Shown here piece after piece: positions 8,745 to 16,648 of a stretch of 64,000 nt of DNA. Both the position numbers and the translations under genes were made by a program. The stretch's first letter is position 1; every line of letters begins with the position of its first letter. Source of the DNA: Symbiobacterium terraclitae (lineage in GTDB: Bacteria; Bacillota; Sulfobacillia; Symbiobacteriales; Symbiobacteriaceae); the NCBI RefSeq assembly GCF_017874315.1, contig NZ_JAGGLG010000016.1:1-64000 (forward strand), read 5' to 3'. The notes under the pieces are model-generated. The model was not told where the DNA came from. It worked only from the letters and a program-made list of their open reading frames with translations, and did no database searches.

Positions 8745-10576
8745 TCTACCACCTCCAGGCAGTAGGCCGCCGTCTCGACCATGGCAGTATCCAGCACCCC
8801 CGCTCCGAGGTCCGCCACCACGGTGGGCCGGGCCTTCTTCAGGAGGATCTCCTCCCGCCACTTCTGGAAGGAGGTCAGGAAGAATCCCGTGCGCGACGTG
8901 ATGGCTCCCAGCTTACCACCCTTGCGGAGCAGCTCCAGCCCCCGCTCGACAAAAGCGGCATACAGGTCGTTCTTGGTCCGCGGGTAGTTCTTCTCGATAT
9001 AGGCCTTGGAAAGCTTGGTCGCCGCGCCGAAGGGCGGATTCATCAGGACCACGTCGTACTTCTGCCGGAGCAGCTCCAGGAACCGCAGCCCCTGCGCGCC
9101 GTCGCGGGCGAAAAGGCGACGAGAGACGTACTTCCCGTCCTGGGTGTGGGCCGCATATTGCCGCAGCAGGGCGAGGAGCCGATCCTCAACCTCATCCCAG
9201 AAGGCCTCTGCGTCTTCCACTAGATGATCACCGGAAACCCCGGGCAGCGCCGTCGCGAACGGGCCTTTCTGCCACTCTTGGCGCTCATCTTCGATTAGCC
9301 GCGACAGCGTCTGCTCCACCTTCAAGAGGCTGCCCGCCTCGCCGGCCAGCTTCATCTCACCCCAGACGGCCTCGGCCAGGCGCCTCAGCACCGCCGAATC
9401 GAGCGCCTCGAGGAACTCATTGAACAGCGCAGCATCACCCGGCATGGGCTCGGCGCAGACCACGTTGACAGACGTCACCTTGGCTTCCGGATGGTACTTT
9501 TTCGCCTTCAGGTAGAGAGCGAGGCTGGCGATCTGTACCGCCCGCGGGTCAATATCGATGCCGAACAGATTATGCTCTAGGATCAGCCCGGGGATCTCCG
9601 CCCGCGGATACCCCTCCTCCTCGTAGATCGCCGCCAGCACGTCGAAGGCATAGAGCAGGAAATGCCCGCTGCCGCACGCCGGGTCGAGCACCCGGATCTC
9701 CGTTGGGGATCGCTTGGGCCGCGGCGGGACTTGCTCACCAGGCCGCACAATCATATACGTGCATCGTTCCGCCAGCTGTGTGTTGGGTTTCATCTCATAC
9801 CAGAGGCGGCCGAGGGTGTTATCCGTGAGGAACCGGACCACGCAAGCCGGCGTGTAGAACTGGTTGCGGAAGGAGAGCTCGTAACTATTGCGGGGGGCGT
9901 TACTTTCCTTGCGGGCCTGCTCCCGCTGTTCCTTAGGGGTAAAGTACTGGTAGATCCACCCGATCGTCTCATCCTCCAGCCAGATCTCCGCGAGGTCCGG
10001 CCGGTTCAGCTCCGTCAGCACGTCCTTCAGGGCCGCTGGGCTGGGAAAAATGATCGAAGCCGGCGTCGACCGGTCAAAGAGCACCGGCAGTTCCACCGAA
10101 GCCTCGTCAGACAGGAGCTCCAGGTAGAGGCGGTAGCCCTCTTCCTCCGTGGGCGTGACGGTGCGGAAGGGCATCTGGAAAGTCCGGAATCCGGAGGAAT
10201 CCATCCCCCTACCCACGGACTCAGGGATGAGCTTCCGTGCTTCCATCATCCGCAGAGCGGCCAGCCGGTTCAGATAGGTAAACGCTACCTCCCGCGCGAA
10301 CCGCTCCACCGCGGCCGCCCACTGCTCTTGCGTCGGCTTTCCTGGGCCGACAGTCGGGTCCGCCGAAAGCTCGTGGGCGATGGCAGCTTCCAGGTCCTGG
10401 CGCTCGCGCGCCAGGACCTGGTTCCTTGTCATGGTGGGCATGGACTCGATCGGCTCGAACCGCCCGTCCCGCCCGATGCCGTACGTGCCCTCCAGTTGGG
10501 CCAGGATGTCTTCCTGGAGCCGCTTGCGAATCGCAACCGTCATGTCGAGGATCCGCATCCGCACTTCGCGTTGCAC
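8741..10576 (-). CDS. pglX: PglX N-terminal half, adenine-specific DNA methyltransferase
   Basis: A 611-residue N6-adenine methyltransferase part of PglX. The SAM-binding motif DPACGSGHFLLYAFD lies near residues 295-310 and the catalytic NPPF near residue 510, followed by AYIEKNYPRTKNDLYAAFVE and the GAITSRTGFF block, all typical of PglX. The chain stops after LGAGVLDTAMVETAAYCLEVVE, where an ordinary PglX would continue into its recognition domain; that domain is encoded by the next, overlapping gene. In BREX this enzyme methylates the host non-palindromic site and takes part in phage exclusion. The start is GTG, preceded by AGGAGG 8 nt upstream and 15 nt after brxC. Confidence 0.9.
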   Translation of the reverse strand: MQREVRMRILDMTVAIRKRLQEDILAQLEGTYGIGRDGRFEPIESMPTMTRNQVLARERQDLEAAIAHELSADPTVGPGKPTQEQWAAAVERFAREVAFTYLNRLAALRMMEARKLIPESVGRGMDSSGFRTFQMPFRTVTPTEEEGYRLYLELLSDEASVELPVLFDRSTPASIIFPSPAALKDVLTELNRPDLAEIWLEDETIGWIYQYFTPKEQREQARKESNAPRNSYELSFRNQFYTPACVVRFLTDNTLGRLWYEMKPNTQLAERCTYMIVRPGEQVPPRPKRSPTEIRVLDPACGSGHFLLYAFDVLAAIYEEEGYPRAEIPGLILEHNLFGIDIDPRAVQIASLALYLKAKKYHPEAKVTSVNVVCAEPMPGDAALFNEFLEALDSAVLRRLAEAVWGEMKLAGEAGSLLKVEQTLSRLIEDERQEWQKGPFATALPGVSGDHLVEDAEAFWDEVEDRLLALLRQYAAHTQDGKYVSRRLFARDGAQGLRFLELLRQKYDVVLMNPPFGAATKLSKAYIEKNYPRTKNDLYAAFVERGLELLRKGGKLGAITSRTGFFLTSFQKWREEILLKKARPTVVADLGAGVLDTAMVETAAYCLEVVE

Positions 10577-10591
10577 AGCGCCGGCCTCCTG

Positions 10592-13500
10592 TTACTCCAG
10601 AATGACCTTGACATCTTGCTGGAGCAGTTTCGCACAGTAGTCGCGCAGGCGACCCAGGGCCTCTTCCAGCGTCTCCTGGTCTTCGATCGCACCGGAGACG
10701 AACTGGGAGACCTTCACCCGCTCGATGCGGGCCTTCGGCTGCGTGAGCTGTTCAATTTCGTAGATTGCCTGTGCGACCGCCTGATCCACGGCCTCGATGT
10801 GGGCTTCCATCTCCAGGATGGTCGGGTCGGTAGGTAGCGCCCGCTCGTCAAAGATCCGTTCCACACCGGCCCGCTGGTGCAACGTGAGGAGCACGTCGCG
10901 CTGCTGGGCCTCGCTCAGTTCCGTCCACCTGGCGTGCCCCTTGACCGTTTCGATCGCCGCCAGGTAGACCTCCCGCCGCCTGCCGTATACCCGCCTGTAC
11001 AGGTCCACGTAAGCCTTAACCAGGAGGGAACGATCCGTCCTGATTGTCGGTAGCGATTCGAACCAGCGCTCAGACTCCAGATTGTCCCGGAGCCGGTGGG
11101 CGGCCTCTCGGAGCGGCTCTCCCTCAGCCCGCTGCTCGAGCGCGCTCCATGCCGTCCGCAGGGCCTGCCGGGCCTCGCGCACGGTCTCGATGGTACTGGT
11201 CCCCAACTCGGCCTTCAGGCGATGCGTGAACTGGTGCCACTCTGCCAAGTCGTCGGCCGAGTCCAGAAACGCCTTGATCAAGTCGTCTGTCGACTGGTTG
11301 GCGATGGCATTCAGCGTCTTGAGGTACAGGTCCAGCCGCTCAGCCCCCCGGAGCCCCGCCTGGTAGAGCTTCTTCTGCACGTCGTGCACCACGGCGCTCT
11401 CCTGGTCGCGGACCTCCTTGATGGCCTGCGCAATTGGGCCGGGGTCATCGAGCGGCGCTTCCTTGCCGTAGATGCTTTCCAAGCGTGTACCCGCCATCAC
11501 CTGCTGCTCCCAGGTGATGCCGCCCGACTTCGGCGCAAAGGAAGCCGCGCGGAAACCCGGCAGGGTCGCGAACACTTCCCGAGCCCCAGGATCCGTATGG
11601 CTCTGGATCCGCTGGCCCGCGGACGTGATCTCCAGCTTGCCAGCCCTAAGGAGAATGGCCGTCGCCAGCCGAACGGGCTCGGAATCCCACCCGTATCCGA
11701 AGCCCCGGAAGTGGTCGACCAGCTGTTTGCCGGTTACTTTCTCCCCCATCCGGTGCTGTCGGTCGATGTACTGGAAGATCTCGGCTGCGATGTCCGCGTC
11801 CGCGTTGGGCTTGTACTGCCCGCCTTCTTTGACCACCAGCCCCAGCCGGTTGGTCCCGACGTGGCAGACCTCTGACAGGGTGCCCAGGTTCTTGCCCTCG
11901 ATGACCTTGAAGATGTCCGCATCCTTGACCATCACCGCGGCGAGGTCGAACTTCGGGTAGAGGGCAGGCACCACGTGGGCGAACAGTTGCTGCAACACGT
12001 CCGAAAGGTCCTCTGCCAGCGATCTGGCATCGCGGCGGACGCCCCGGAAGTAAGTGTCACCATTCATCAACGCACGGGACAGTAGATTCTTAACGTTGGA
12101 AGCGTGGCCCGCCAGCCGGCGCTCCTCCATCTCGAGCTGCTCCCGGACGCCCCGGTCCCGGGCGCTCCGCTTGTACGTCTCGATCATCCGGAAGGACCGG
12201 TGGTACTGATCCAGCTCCTTGTACAGCGCCGATCCGATCGCGGCGACCCAGAAGACCGTCTGGCTCTCCCGGGAGCGCTCCAGCGCTTCCTTCCGTGCGG
12301 TCTCAAACCGTTCTTCGTCCACGAGGAGTAACTCGACGTCCACGTCGCCGGCGTTGCCCAGTACCTCGCCGGCGAAGCGGATGGTGGGCCGGAACGTGCG
12401 ATGGCCCCTGTGGCGGTAGCCACGCACGTCCTTGAACAACTCGGCCAGAAGGACCTTCTGGTACCGGATGCACTCCCCTTCACGCGGCTCGGGCAGGTTC
12501 TGGCGCTCCTTGGCCCATTTTTTGCCTTCGGGTGTCAAGAGCCGCCAACCGCCCTCCGCCTCCTCGATCCACTGGTTATTCTTCAGTAGGTCGAGGGCGG
12601 CCTGGACCTCGGGGAGAAGCGACGGCGAGTGGATGTGCGGGTGGAGCACGGCGGCCAGCGTCTCGGGACTGCGCTTCACGTTTCGGACAAACTCCAGAAG
12701 GCAGATCGCCTTGGCGACCTTCCCTACCAGGGGATACTGCTCCGGCGGGAAATCCCGCAGGATCCGGTCAATGTCGGCCCGCCGGTCGGGATGCACGAAC
12801 TGCTCGATCAGGTCATAGACCATGTCGAGTGTGACCAGCGCCCCGACCTCCTGCGAACCGAGGCCGACCCGGTCGGAGATGATGGCCTGCTGGGCCAGCT
12901 TGATGATCGTCCGGCTGCTGCCGCCCGTATGGGTGGAACCGCCGGCCTGAAGCCGCAGGCCGGAGATGATGTCCACGATCAGGTCGATCTGGTAGGGCAG
13001 GAAGGGGTAAAACCGCACAAACCCCTCGGCCGTAAGGCCGGGGTAACGAGCGGAGCCGTCCAACCGGGTGAATGTGGCCAGCTGCCCCTTGAAGGTCTCA
13101 AACAACCGCTCGAGTTCGTCCCTGGCGGCGGCCCTCTTGGCCAGGACCCGCCGGCTGGTCACCTCCGCGATGTCGGCCGCGACCAGGTCCACCCGCAGGG
13201 GAAAGCGGTCCTGGAGCCGCGCCAGCTCGATGCGGGTCTGATCGAGGGAACTGACAATCTCGTCCAGACGCTCCTGAGAGGTCACCGCCACCCAGACTTT
13301 CCCCCGGCCCTTGACACCCAGGGCCTGCACCACGCCCTGGAGATCGAGCATCTTGTCCGTGGAGCGCGCGACGTACTGGCCGACCTCGTCGATGACGAAG
13401 ATCACCGCGCGGCCCTCGCCCCGGCGCTTCATCAGCTCGAGGACGCGGTCGGCAAAGCGGTTCGGGTCGGTGTCGATGTCGATCTTCTGGATGCTCTTGG

Positions 13501-14194
13501 CCCAGGAGTCGGCCGACGGGTACGTGACCGGATCCATTTCGTGTAGGACACGCGACGCCTGGTTGATCGCCAGGACGATCAACTCCCGCCCCTGTCGCCA
13601 GGGCCGGCCATAGAGTTGCTCGTAAAGGGCCTCGAACTCGGCCAGCTTGCCTTCGGCCTCCAAGTTGATCTCAAGCTCGGCGAAGTTGAAGTCCTGGGAG
13701 TAGCCCAGATTCCGCAGGAGAGCGCGGTACATGAGCGTGGTGATGCGCTCGGACCCGCTCTTGGCCATCCGGTCGGTCGCCACGTCGAAGATGATCGCCT
13801 GGGTCGGGATCCGGCGGATGATCTCGTGCAAGACGACCCGGAGCCGGTCCGATCCGGCCCCGGGCAGCCGGTCAAGGAAGAGGTCAACCGCCCGGTCGCC
13901 CAGGAGCGTGCGGTTCTCCAGGATGTAGCCGAGGATCTTCGCGAACGAGGACTTGCCGGAACCGAAGAAACCGGAAATCCAGATACCGATGCCCTCGTGG
14001 GGCTTCTGCGGGGTCTCCAGATACCGCTCGAGAAGGTCAGTGAAGGCCTCCTGAATCTTCTCCGTAACGACATACTCGCGGATCTCCCGCGCCACGATCG
14101 CCTCGTCCGTCTGGTCGACCTTGATAACCTCTTCGATGGTGCGGTGAATGTCATACTCGAACAGGTCATCAACCCGAAGTTTCGCCAGCACCAT
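10592..14194 (-). CDS. brxC: BrxC, large BREX P-loop ATPase
   Basis: A 1,200-residue ATPase of the BrxC/PglY group. Walker A is GFFGSGKSSFAK at about residues 76-87 and Walker B is AVIFVIDEVGQYVA at about 260-273. The remainder is a long helical region with a predicted wHTH-like part near the middle (SGGRTIIKLAQQ and following). Length and motif positions match family members. BrxC is a core BREX component thought to couple ATP hydrolysis to assembly or DNA surveillance with PglX and PglZ. It starts with ATG, 26 nt after brxB, and AAGGAGCAGG precedes it. Confidence 0.92.
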   Translation of the reverse strand: MVLAKLRVDDLFEYDIHRTIEEVIKVDQTDEAIVAREIREYVVTEKIQEAFTDLLERYLETPQKPHEGIGIWISGFFGSGKSSFAKILGYILENRTLLGDRAVDLFLDRLPGAGSDRLRVVLHEIIRRIPTQAIIFDVATDRMAKSGSERITTLMYRALLRNLGYSQDFNFAELEINLEAEGKLAEFEALYEQLYGRPWRQGRELIVLAINQASRVLHEMDPVTYPSADSWAKSIQKIDIDTDPNRFADRVLELMKRRGEGRAVIFVIDEVGQYVARSTDKMLDLQGVVQALGVKGRGKVWVAVTSQERLDEIVSSLDQTRIELARLQDRFPLRVDLVAADIAEVTSRRVLAKRAAARDELERLFETFKGQLATFTRLDGSARYPGLTAEGFVRFYPFLPYQIDLIVDIISGLRLQAGGSTHTGGSSRTIIKLAQQAIISDRVGLGSQEVGALVTLDMVYDLIEQFVHPDRRADIDRILRDFPPEQYPLVGKVAKAICLLEFVRNVKRSPETLAAVLHPHIHSPSLLPEVQAALDLLKNNQWIEEAEGGWRLLTPEGKKWAKERQNLPEPREGECIRYQKVLLAELFKDVRGYRHRGHRTFRPTIRFAGEVLGNAGDVDVELLLVDEERFETARKEALERSRESQTVFWVAAIGSALYKELDQYHRSFRMIETYKRSARDRGVREQLEMEERRLAGHASNVKNLLSRALMNGDTYFRGVRRDARSLAEDLSDVLQQLFAHVVPALYPKFDLAAVMVKDADIFKVIEGKNLGTLSEVCHVGTNRLGLVVKEGGQYKPNADADIAAEIFQYIDRQHRMGEKVTGKQLVDHFRGFGYGWDSEPVRLATAILLRAGKLEITSAGQRIQSHTDPGAREVFATLPGFRAASFAPKSGGITWEQQVMAGTRLESIYGKEAPLDDPGPIAQAIKEVRDQESAVVHDVQKKLYQAGLRGAERLDLYLKTLNAIANQSTDDLIKAFLDSADDLAEWHQFTHRLKAELGTSTIETVREARQALRTAWSALEQRAEGEPLREAAHRLRDNLESERWFESLPTIRTDRSLLVKAYVDLYRRVYGRRREVYLAAIETVKGHARWTELSEAQQRDVLLTLHQRAGVERIFDERALPTDPTILEMEAHIEAVDQAVAQAIYEIEQLTQPKARIERVKVSQFVSGAIEDQETLEEALGRLRDYCAKLLQQDVKVILE

Positions 14195-14220
14195 AGAGAT
14201 CCTGCTCCTTCAGCGTCTCT

Positions 14221-14823
14221 TCAGTAAATCCGAGGCCGGTAGTTAGGATCCGGTTCGCATACACCCATGAAGCTGAGCGCCCGAGTGCCGTGCAGGGTCC
14301 CGGGATAGCAGAGAATGGTTGACACGCGCACTCCGCTGAGGTTCTCCAGGAGTGCGGACGTCCGGAAGACCGGGTAGAGGCTGCCCGCCCGAACAAGAAC
14401 GGCCACGTCTCTGCTGGGATCCAGGTCCCGAAGCCGCTCCCGGACGAGGTGATCCAGGGGCACCTGGTTGGAAAGGATGTTATGAATTGTATCGACCGTA
14501 AGCTCCAAACCATACTCCCGTTCCGCATCGAAGAGGGCCTCGGGCGGAGTCGCGGCCTCGATAGCCTCCCACATCAGATCGGCCAGGTTGATGGTGTGCA
14601 GCGTCCTGCCCGTGCTGAGGTACAGATCGCGCCCCAAGAGCTCGATCTCCCGCCGGAGGGCCAGTTCCTCGGTAGGGTGGTACAGAAGAATCGCGAACGG
14701 CATGTCCGCGTAGTCGCTTATTGCGATCCGGTCGGCGAGCAGGTCAGGCTTCAGCCGGTTCTCAATGCGCTCCTTCAACGAGCCGCCGGACACAGGTTCG
14801 TAGGTCGTTCCAGGTCCAGTCAA
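14221..14823 (-). CDS. brxB: BrxB (DUF1788) small BREX protein
   Basis: About 200 residues at most, matching BrxB/DUF1788: an opening of SLKERIENRLKPDL, a central FAILLYHPTEELALRREIE block, and a C-terminal VSTILCYPGTLHG..LSFMG block ending in NYRPRIY. The longest frame overlaps brxA by 62 nt; a later GTG or TTG just before SLKERIENR would cut the overlap and may be the true start. BrxB is a conserved, structurally little-characterised BREX component. Position between brxA and brxC is canonical. Confidence 0.85.
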   Translation of the reverse strand: MTGPGTTYEPVSGGSLKERIENRLKPDLLADRIAISDYADMPFAILLYHPTEELALRREIELLGRDLYLSTGRTLHTINLADLMWEAIEAATPPEALFDAEREYGLELTVDTIHNILSNQVPLDHLVRERLRDLDPSRDVAVLVRAGSLYPVFRTSALLENLSGVRVSTILCYPGTLHGTRALSFMGVCEPDPNYRPRIY

Positions 14824-15538
14824 TGCGCCTGATCCCCCCCGCTGCTTCGTATTTCAGGCCCCCGGACTGATGGGCGGCCAGGAAGTACCGCTCCACCTGG
14901 TCTTCTTCCAGAAGAAAGACCTTCCAGTCCGGATGGCTGAAGATCTGGCTGGCGCCTACTCCGCGGTCGTGGAGGCTGTAAGCGACGTACAGGAATACCG
15001 GTTCGGACAGGGATACGAAGCGAAACTGCTTGCGGCCATGGCCTTCCAGGAGACCGAAGTCGCGACATGCCGCCAGGAGACCGCGGCCGGTCTTGGTGAT
15101 GATGTTTTCGGACCAGGGTGGGTCGATCTGTCCCTGCCGGATCAAGCCACGTATGAACTCGGCGGCGTCGGTCACATCCAGGTGAACCCGTCCCTGGACG
15201 TAGAGTGGGAAGAGGTGTTGCGTGATGAAATCGTAGAGCAGGTCATCCACGAGGGCGGTCTGGTAGAGCATCAGCTGATGCAGGTCGCGCTCGGGAATCC
15301 CGGTTGCAATCAACTCATGAAGTAGATCGGCCACGGGCGGCGGAAACCGCCGGAAGAAGATGCGGGACAGAAAGTCCCGAACCCGGCTCCGCGAGGTCTT
15401 GCCGATGACGTTCTCCCGGATGACCCGTTCGGCAAAGTCCTTTGGGTCTGTACCGGGCTCCCACTCGCGCAACAGCGCCATACACTCGGCCACCATGGCG
15501 CCACCTTTCTGCATGTTGGCGGTGTAATGCCGCATCAC
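14762..15538 (-). CDS. brxA: BrxA (DUF1819) BREX DNA-binding protein
   Basis: A 258-residue BrxA/DUF1819 protein. The typical opening is YTANMQKGGAMVAECMALLREW, followed by AERVIRENVIGKTSRSRVRDFL..IFFRRF and a C-terminal winged-helix-type region (VFLLEEDQVERYFLAAHQSGGLKYEAAGG). Characterised BrxA homologues bind DNA. The start is GTG at 15538 or the adjacent ATG at 15535, overlapping the brxE stop codon (GTGATG), so translation is probably coupled to brxE. Confidence 0.88.
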   Translation of the reverse strand: MMRHYTANMQKGGAMVAECMALLREWEPGTDPKDFAERVIRENVIGKTSRSRVRDFLSRIFFRRFPPPVADLLHELIATGIPERDLHQLMLYQTALVDDLLYDFITQHLFPLYVQGRVHLDVTDAAEFIRGLIRQGQIDPPWSENIITKTGRGLLAACRDFGLLEGHGRKQFRFVSLSEPVFLYVAYSLHDRGVGASQIFSHPDWKVFLLEEDQVERYFLAAHQSGGLKYEAAGGIRRIDWTWNDLRTCVRRLVEGAH

Positions 15539-16098
15539 AGCACCACCCGCAGGTAAGGGGCCACGAACTCCCCCGGAGCCGAGAACTGGTAGCCGGCAAT
15601 CAAGAGGCCGAGGATCTCCGCACCCGTCCAGTCGGCCTCATGCGGAAGATCACCAACGCAGACCGACCGATTAGCCCGGGCCGCGGTGCGTCGGACACGC
15701 TCCACCAGATGGGGCGTGGTGAACTCGAGCTGAGTCAGCTGGGCGACGAGTTCCTCCCCCGATGGATTGCCAAGCTCGTCGATCCAGGCGTCGGGAGCGT
15801 CGAGCTTGGCCTGCGTATGCTTCTTCTGTAGGAGCAGGTCGGACAGTTTCCGATTCATCGCCTCACCCAGGTCGAAGAGGGTGATGGCTGGAATTGAGGG
15901 AATGCGGCGCCTGTGTTCTGCGGCTGCCCCCGAAATGGAAAGCTGGATGGCAGCCCAGGGGCCAGTGCGGGGAAACAGCCGCGAGAGGACTAAGCTACTG
16001 GCCTTGCCGTAGGTGTCCGTCTCCCACCATCCCATCCGGCTCTTCTCCCCGATGCGAGCGATAATCGCCTGAGCCGTTAGCCAGAGATCGAGCGACAC
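15535..16098 (-). CDS. brxE: BrxE family protein, first core gene of BREX operon
   Basis: A 187-residue protein with the pattern I associate with the BrxE family: LWLTAQAIIARIGEKSRMGWWET near the N-terminus, then SRLFPRTGPWAAIQLSISGAA and a weakly conserved C-terminal half. BrxE is listed for type 6 BREX, where it precedes brxA as it does here. Its function is unknown. The start is GTG with AAAGGTGG 6 nt upstream. Its stop codon overlaps the brxA start. The family call rests on remembered sequence pattern plus position, so it is good but not certain. Confidence 0.72.
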   Translation of the reverse strand: MSLDLWLTAQAIIARIGEKSRMGWWETDTYGKASSLVLSRLFPRTGPWAAIQLSISGAAAEHRRRIPSIPAITLFDLGEAMNRKLSDLLLQKKHTQAKLDAPDAWIDELGNPSGEELVAQLTQLEFTTPHLVERVRRTAARANRSVCVGDLPHEADWTGAEILGLLIAGYQFSAPGEFVAPYLRVVL

Positions 16099-16187
16099 TA
16101 AGAACCACCTTTTTCGACCGATACTTCATGAACCTGTTCGACAGTTGTGCACGATTGACCTTCTAGGGCGCCAACGTCTCAGTCGTG

Positions 16188-16427
16188 CTATATCGGGATC
16201 AAATCGAATACGTCAACCGAGACACCCTGGGTTCTTTGCGACCATGGTGACGGCGTTCGCCTCTTGACTGGTCTGGCTGCTCTACTCCTCATCGGATGGG
16301 TCGCCTCGCACAACTCCTCGACCAGTTCTTCAACCCCGGTCACCCGCTTGAACGACCGTGTCACCCACCCGACAGGCCGAACGGCACGCCTCATATCCTG
16401 AGATGCCCCCTTCGTAGGCTTGGCCAT
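16188..16427 (-). CDS. 79-residue basic protein leading the BREX operon
   Basis: A small, Arg/Lys-rich hypothetical protein (79 residues). The ATG at 16427 is preferred over the upstream ATG at 16442 because GGAGGAG lies 7 nt before it. It lies between the putative BREX promoter (-10 hexamer at 16523-16528) and brxE, on the same strand, with a 90-nt gap to brxE. I do not recognise a family. It could be an operon leader peptide, a small regulator or a non-functional frame; length and ribosome site make it plausible. Confidence 0.45.
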   Translation of the reverse strand: MAKPTKGASQDMRRAVRPVGWVTRSFKRVTGVEELVEELCEATHPMRSRAARPVKRRTPSPWSQRTQGVSVDVFDLIPI

Positions 16428-16487
16428 CTCAAACTCCTCCATCGGCGGAAACAGGTGCCGAGGCTCCCCCAGAAACTCCTTCTTGGG

Positions 16488-16512
16488 AAACCATCACGAC
16501 GCACAGTGGTTT
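16488..16512. promoter_or_regulatory. Short inverted repeat in BREX leader
   Basis: AAACCA (16488-16493) and TGGTTT (16507-16512) form an inverted repeat with a 13-nt spacer, just downstream of the predicted BREX transcription start. It is a possible second operator or an RNA hairpin; no partner is known. Confidence 0.3.
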
Positions 16513-16522
16513 GCTAGCATAC

Positions 16523-16572
16523 ATTTTAGCAGAGGGCAGTGACGCCATGGTGTCACTGCCCACATTTACGTA
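16523..16572. promoter_or_regulatory. Divergent BREX / McrBC-like promoters sharing one palindrome
   Basis: The 18-bp palindrome GTGACG-CCATGG-TGTCAC (16539-16556; one arm base off the GTGACA consensus) lies between divergent operons. Outer bases extend the match to GGGCAGTGAC / GTCACTGCCC. On the minus strand TAAAAT (16523-16528) lies exactly 10 nt away, facing BREX. On the plus strand TACGTA (16567-16572) also lies exactly 10 nt away, facing the DUF2357/McrB pair. No good -35 hexamer is visible on either side; the palindrome occupies that position. One regulator controlling both defence operons is inferred. Confidence 0.6.
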
Positions 16573-16648
16573 CGTTTATCCTATGAAGGATTTCCCACCC
16601 CTCTCCTGAACACTTACCCTCGTAGCACCCACGCAGGAGGTGATCCCC

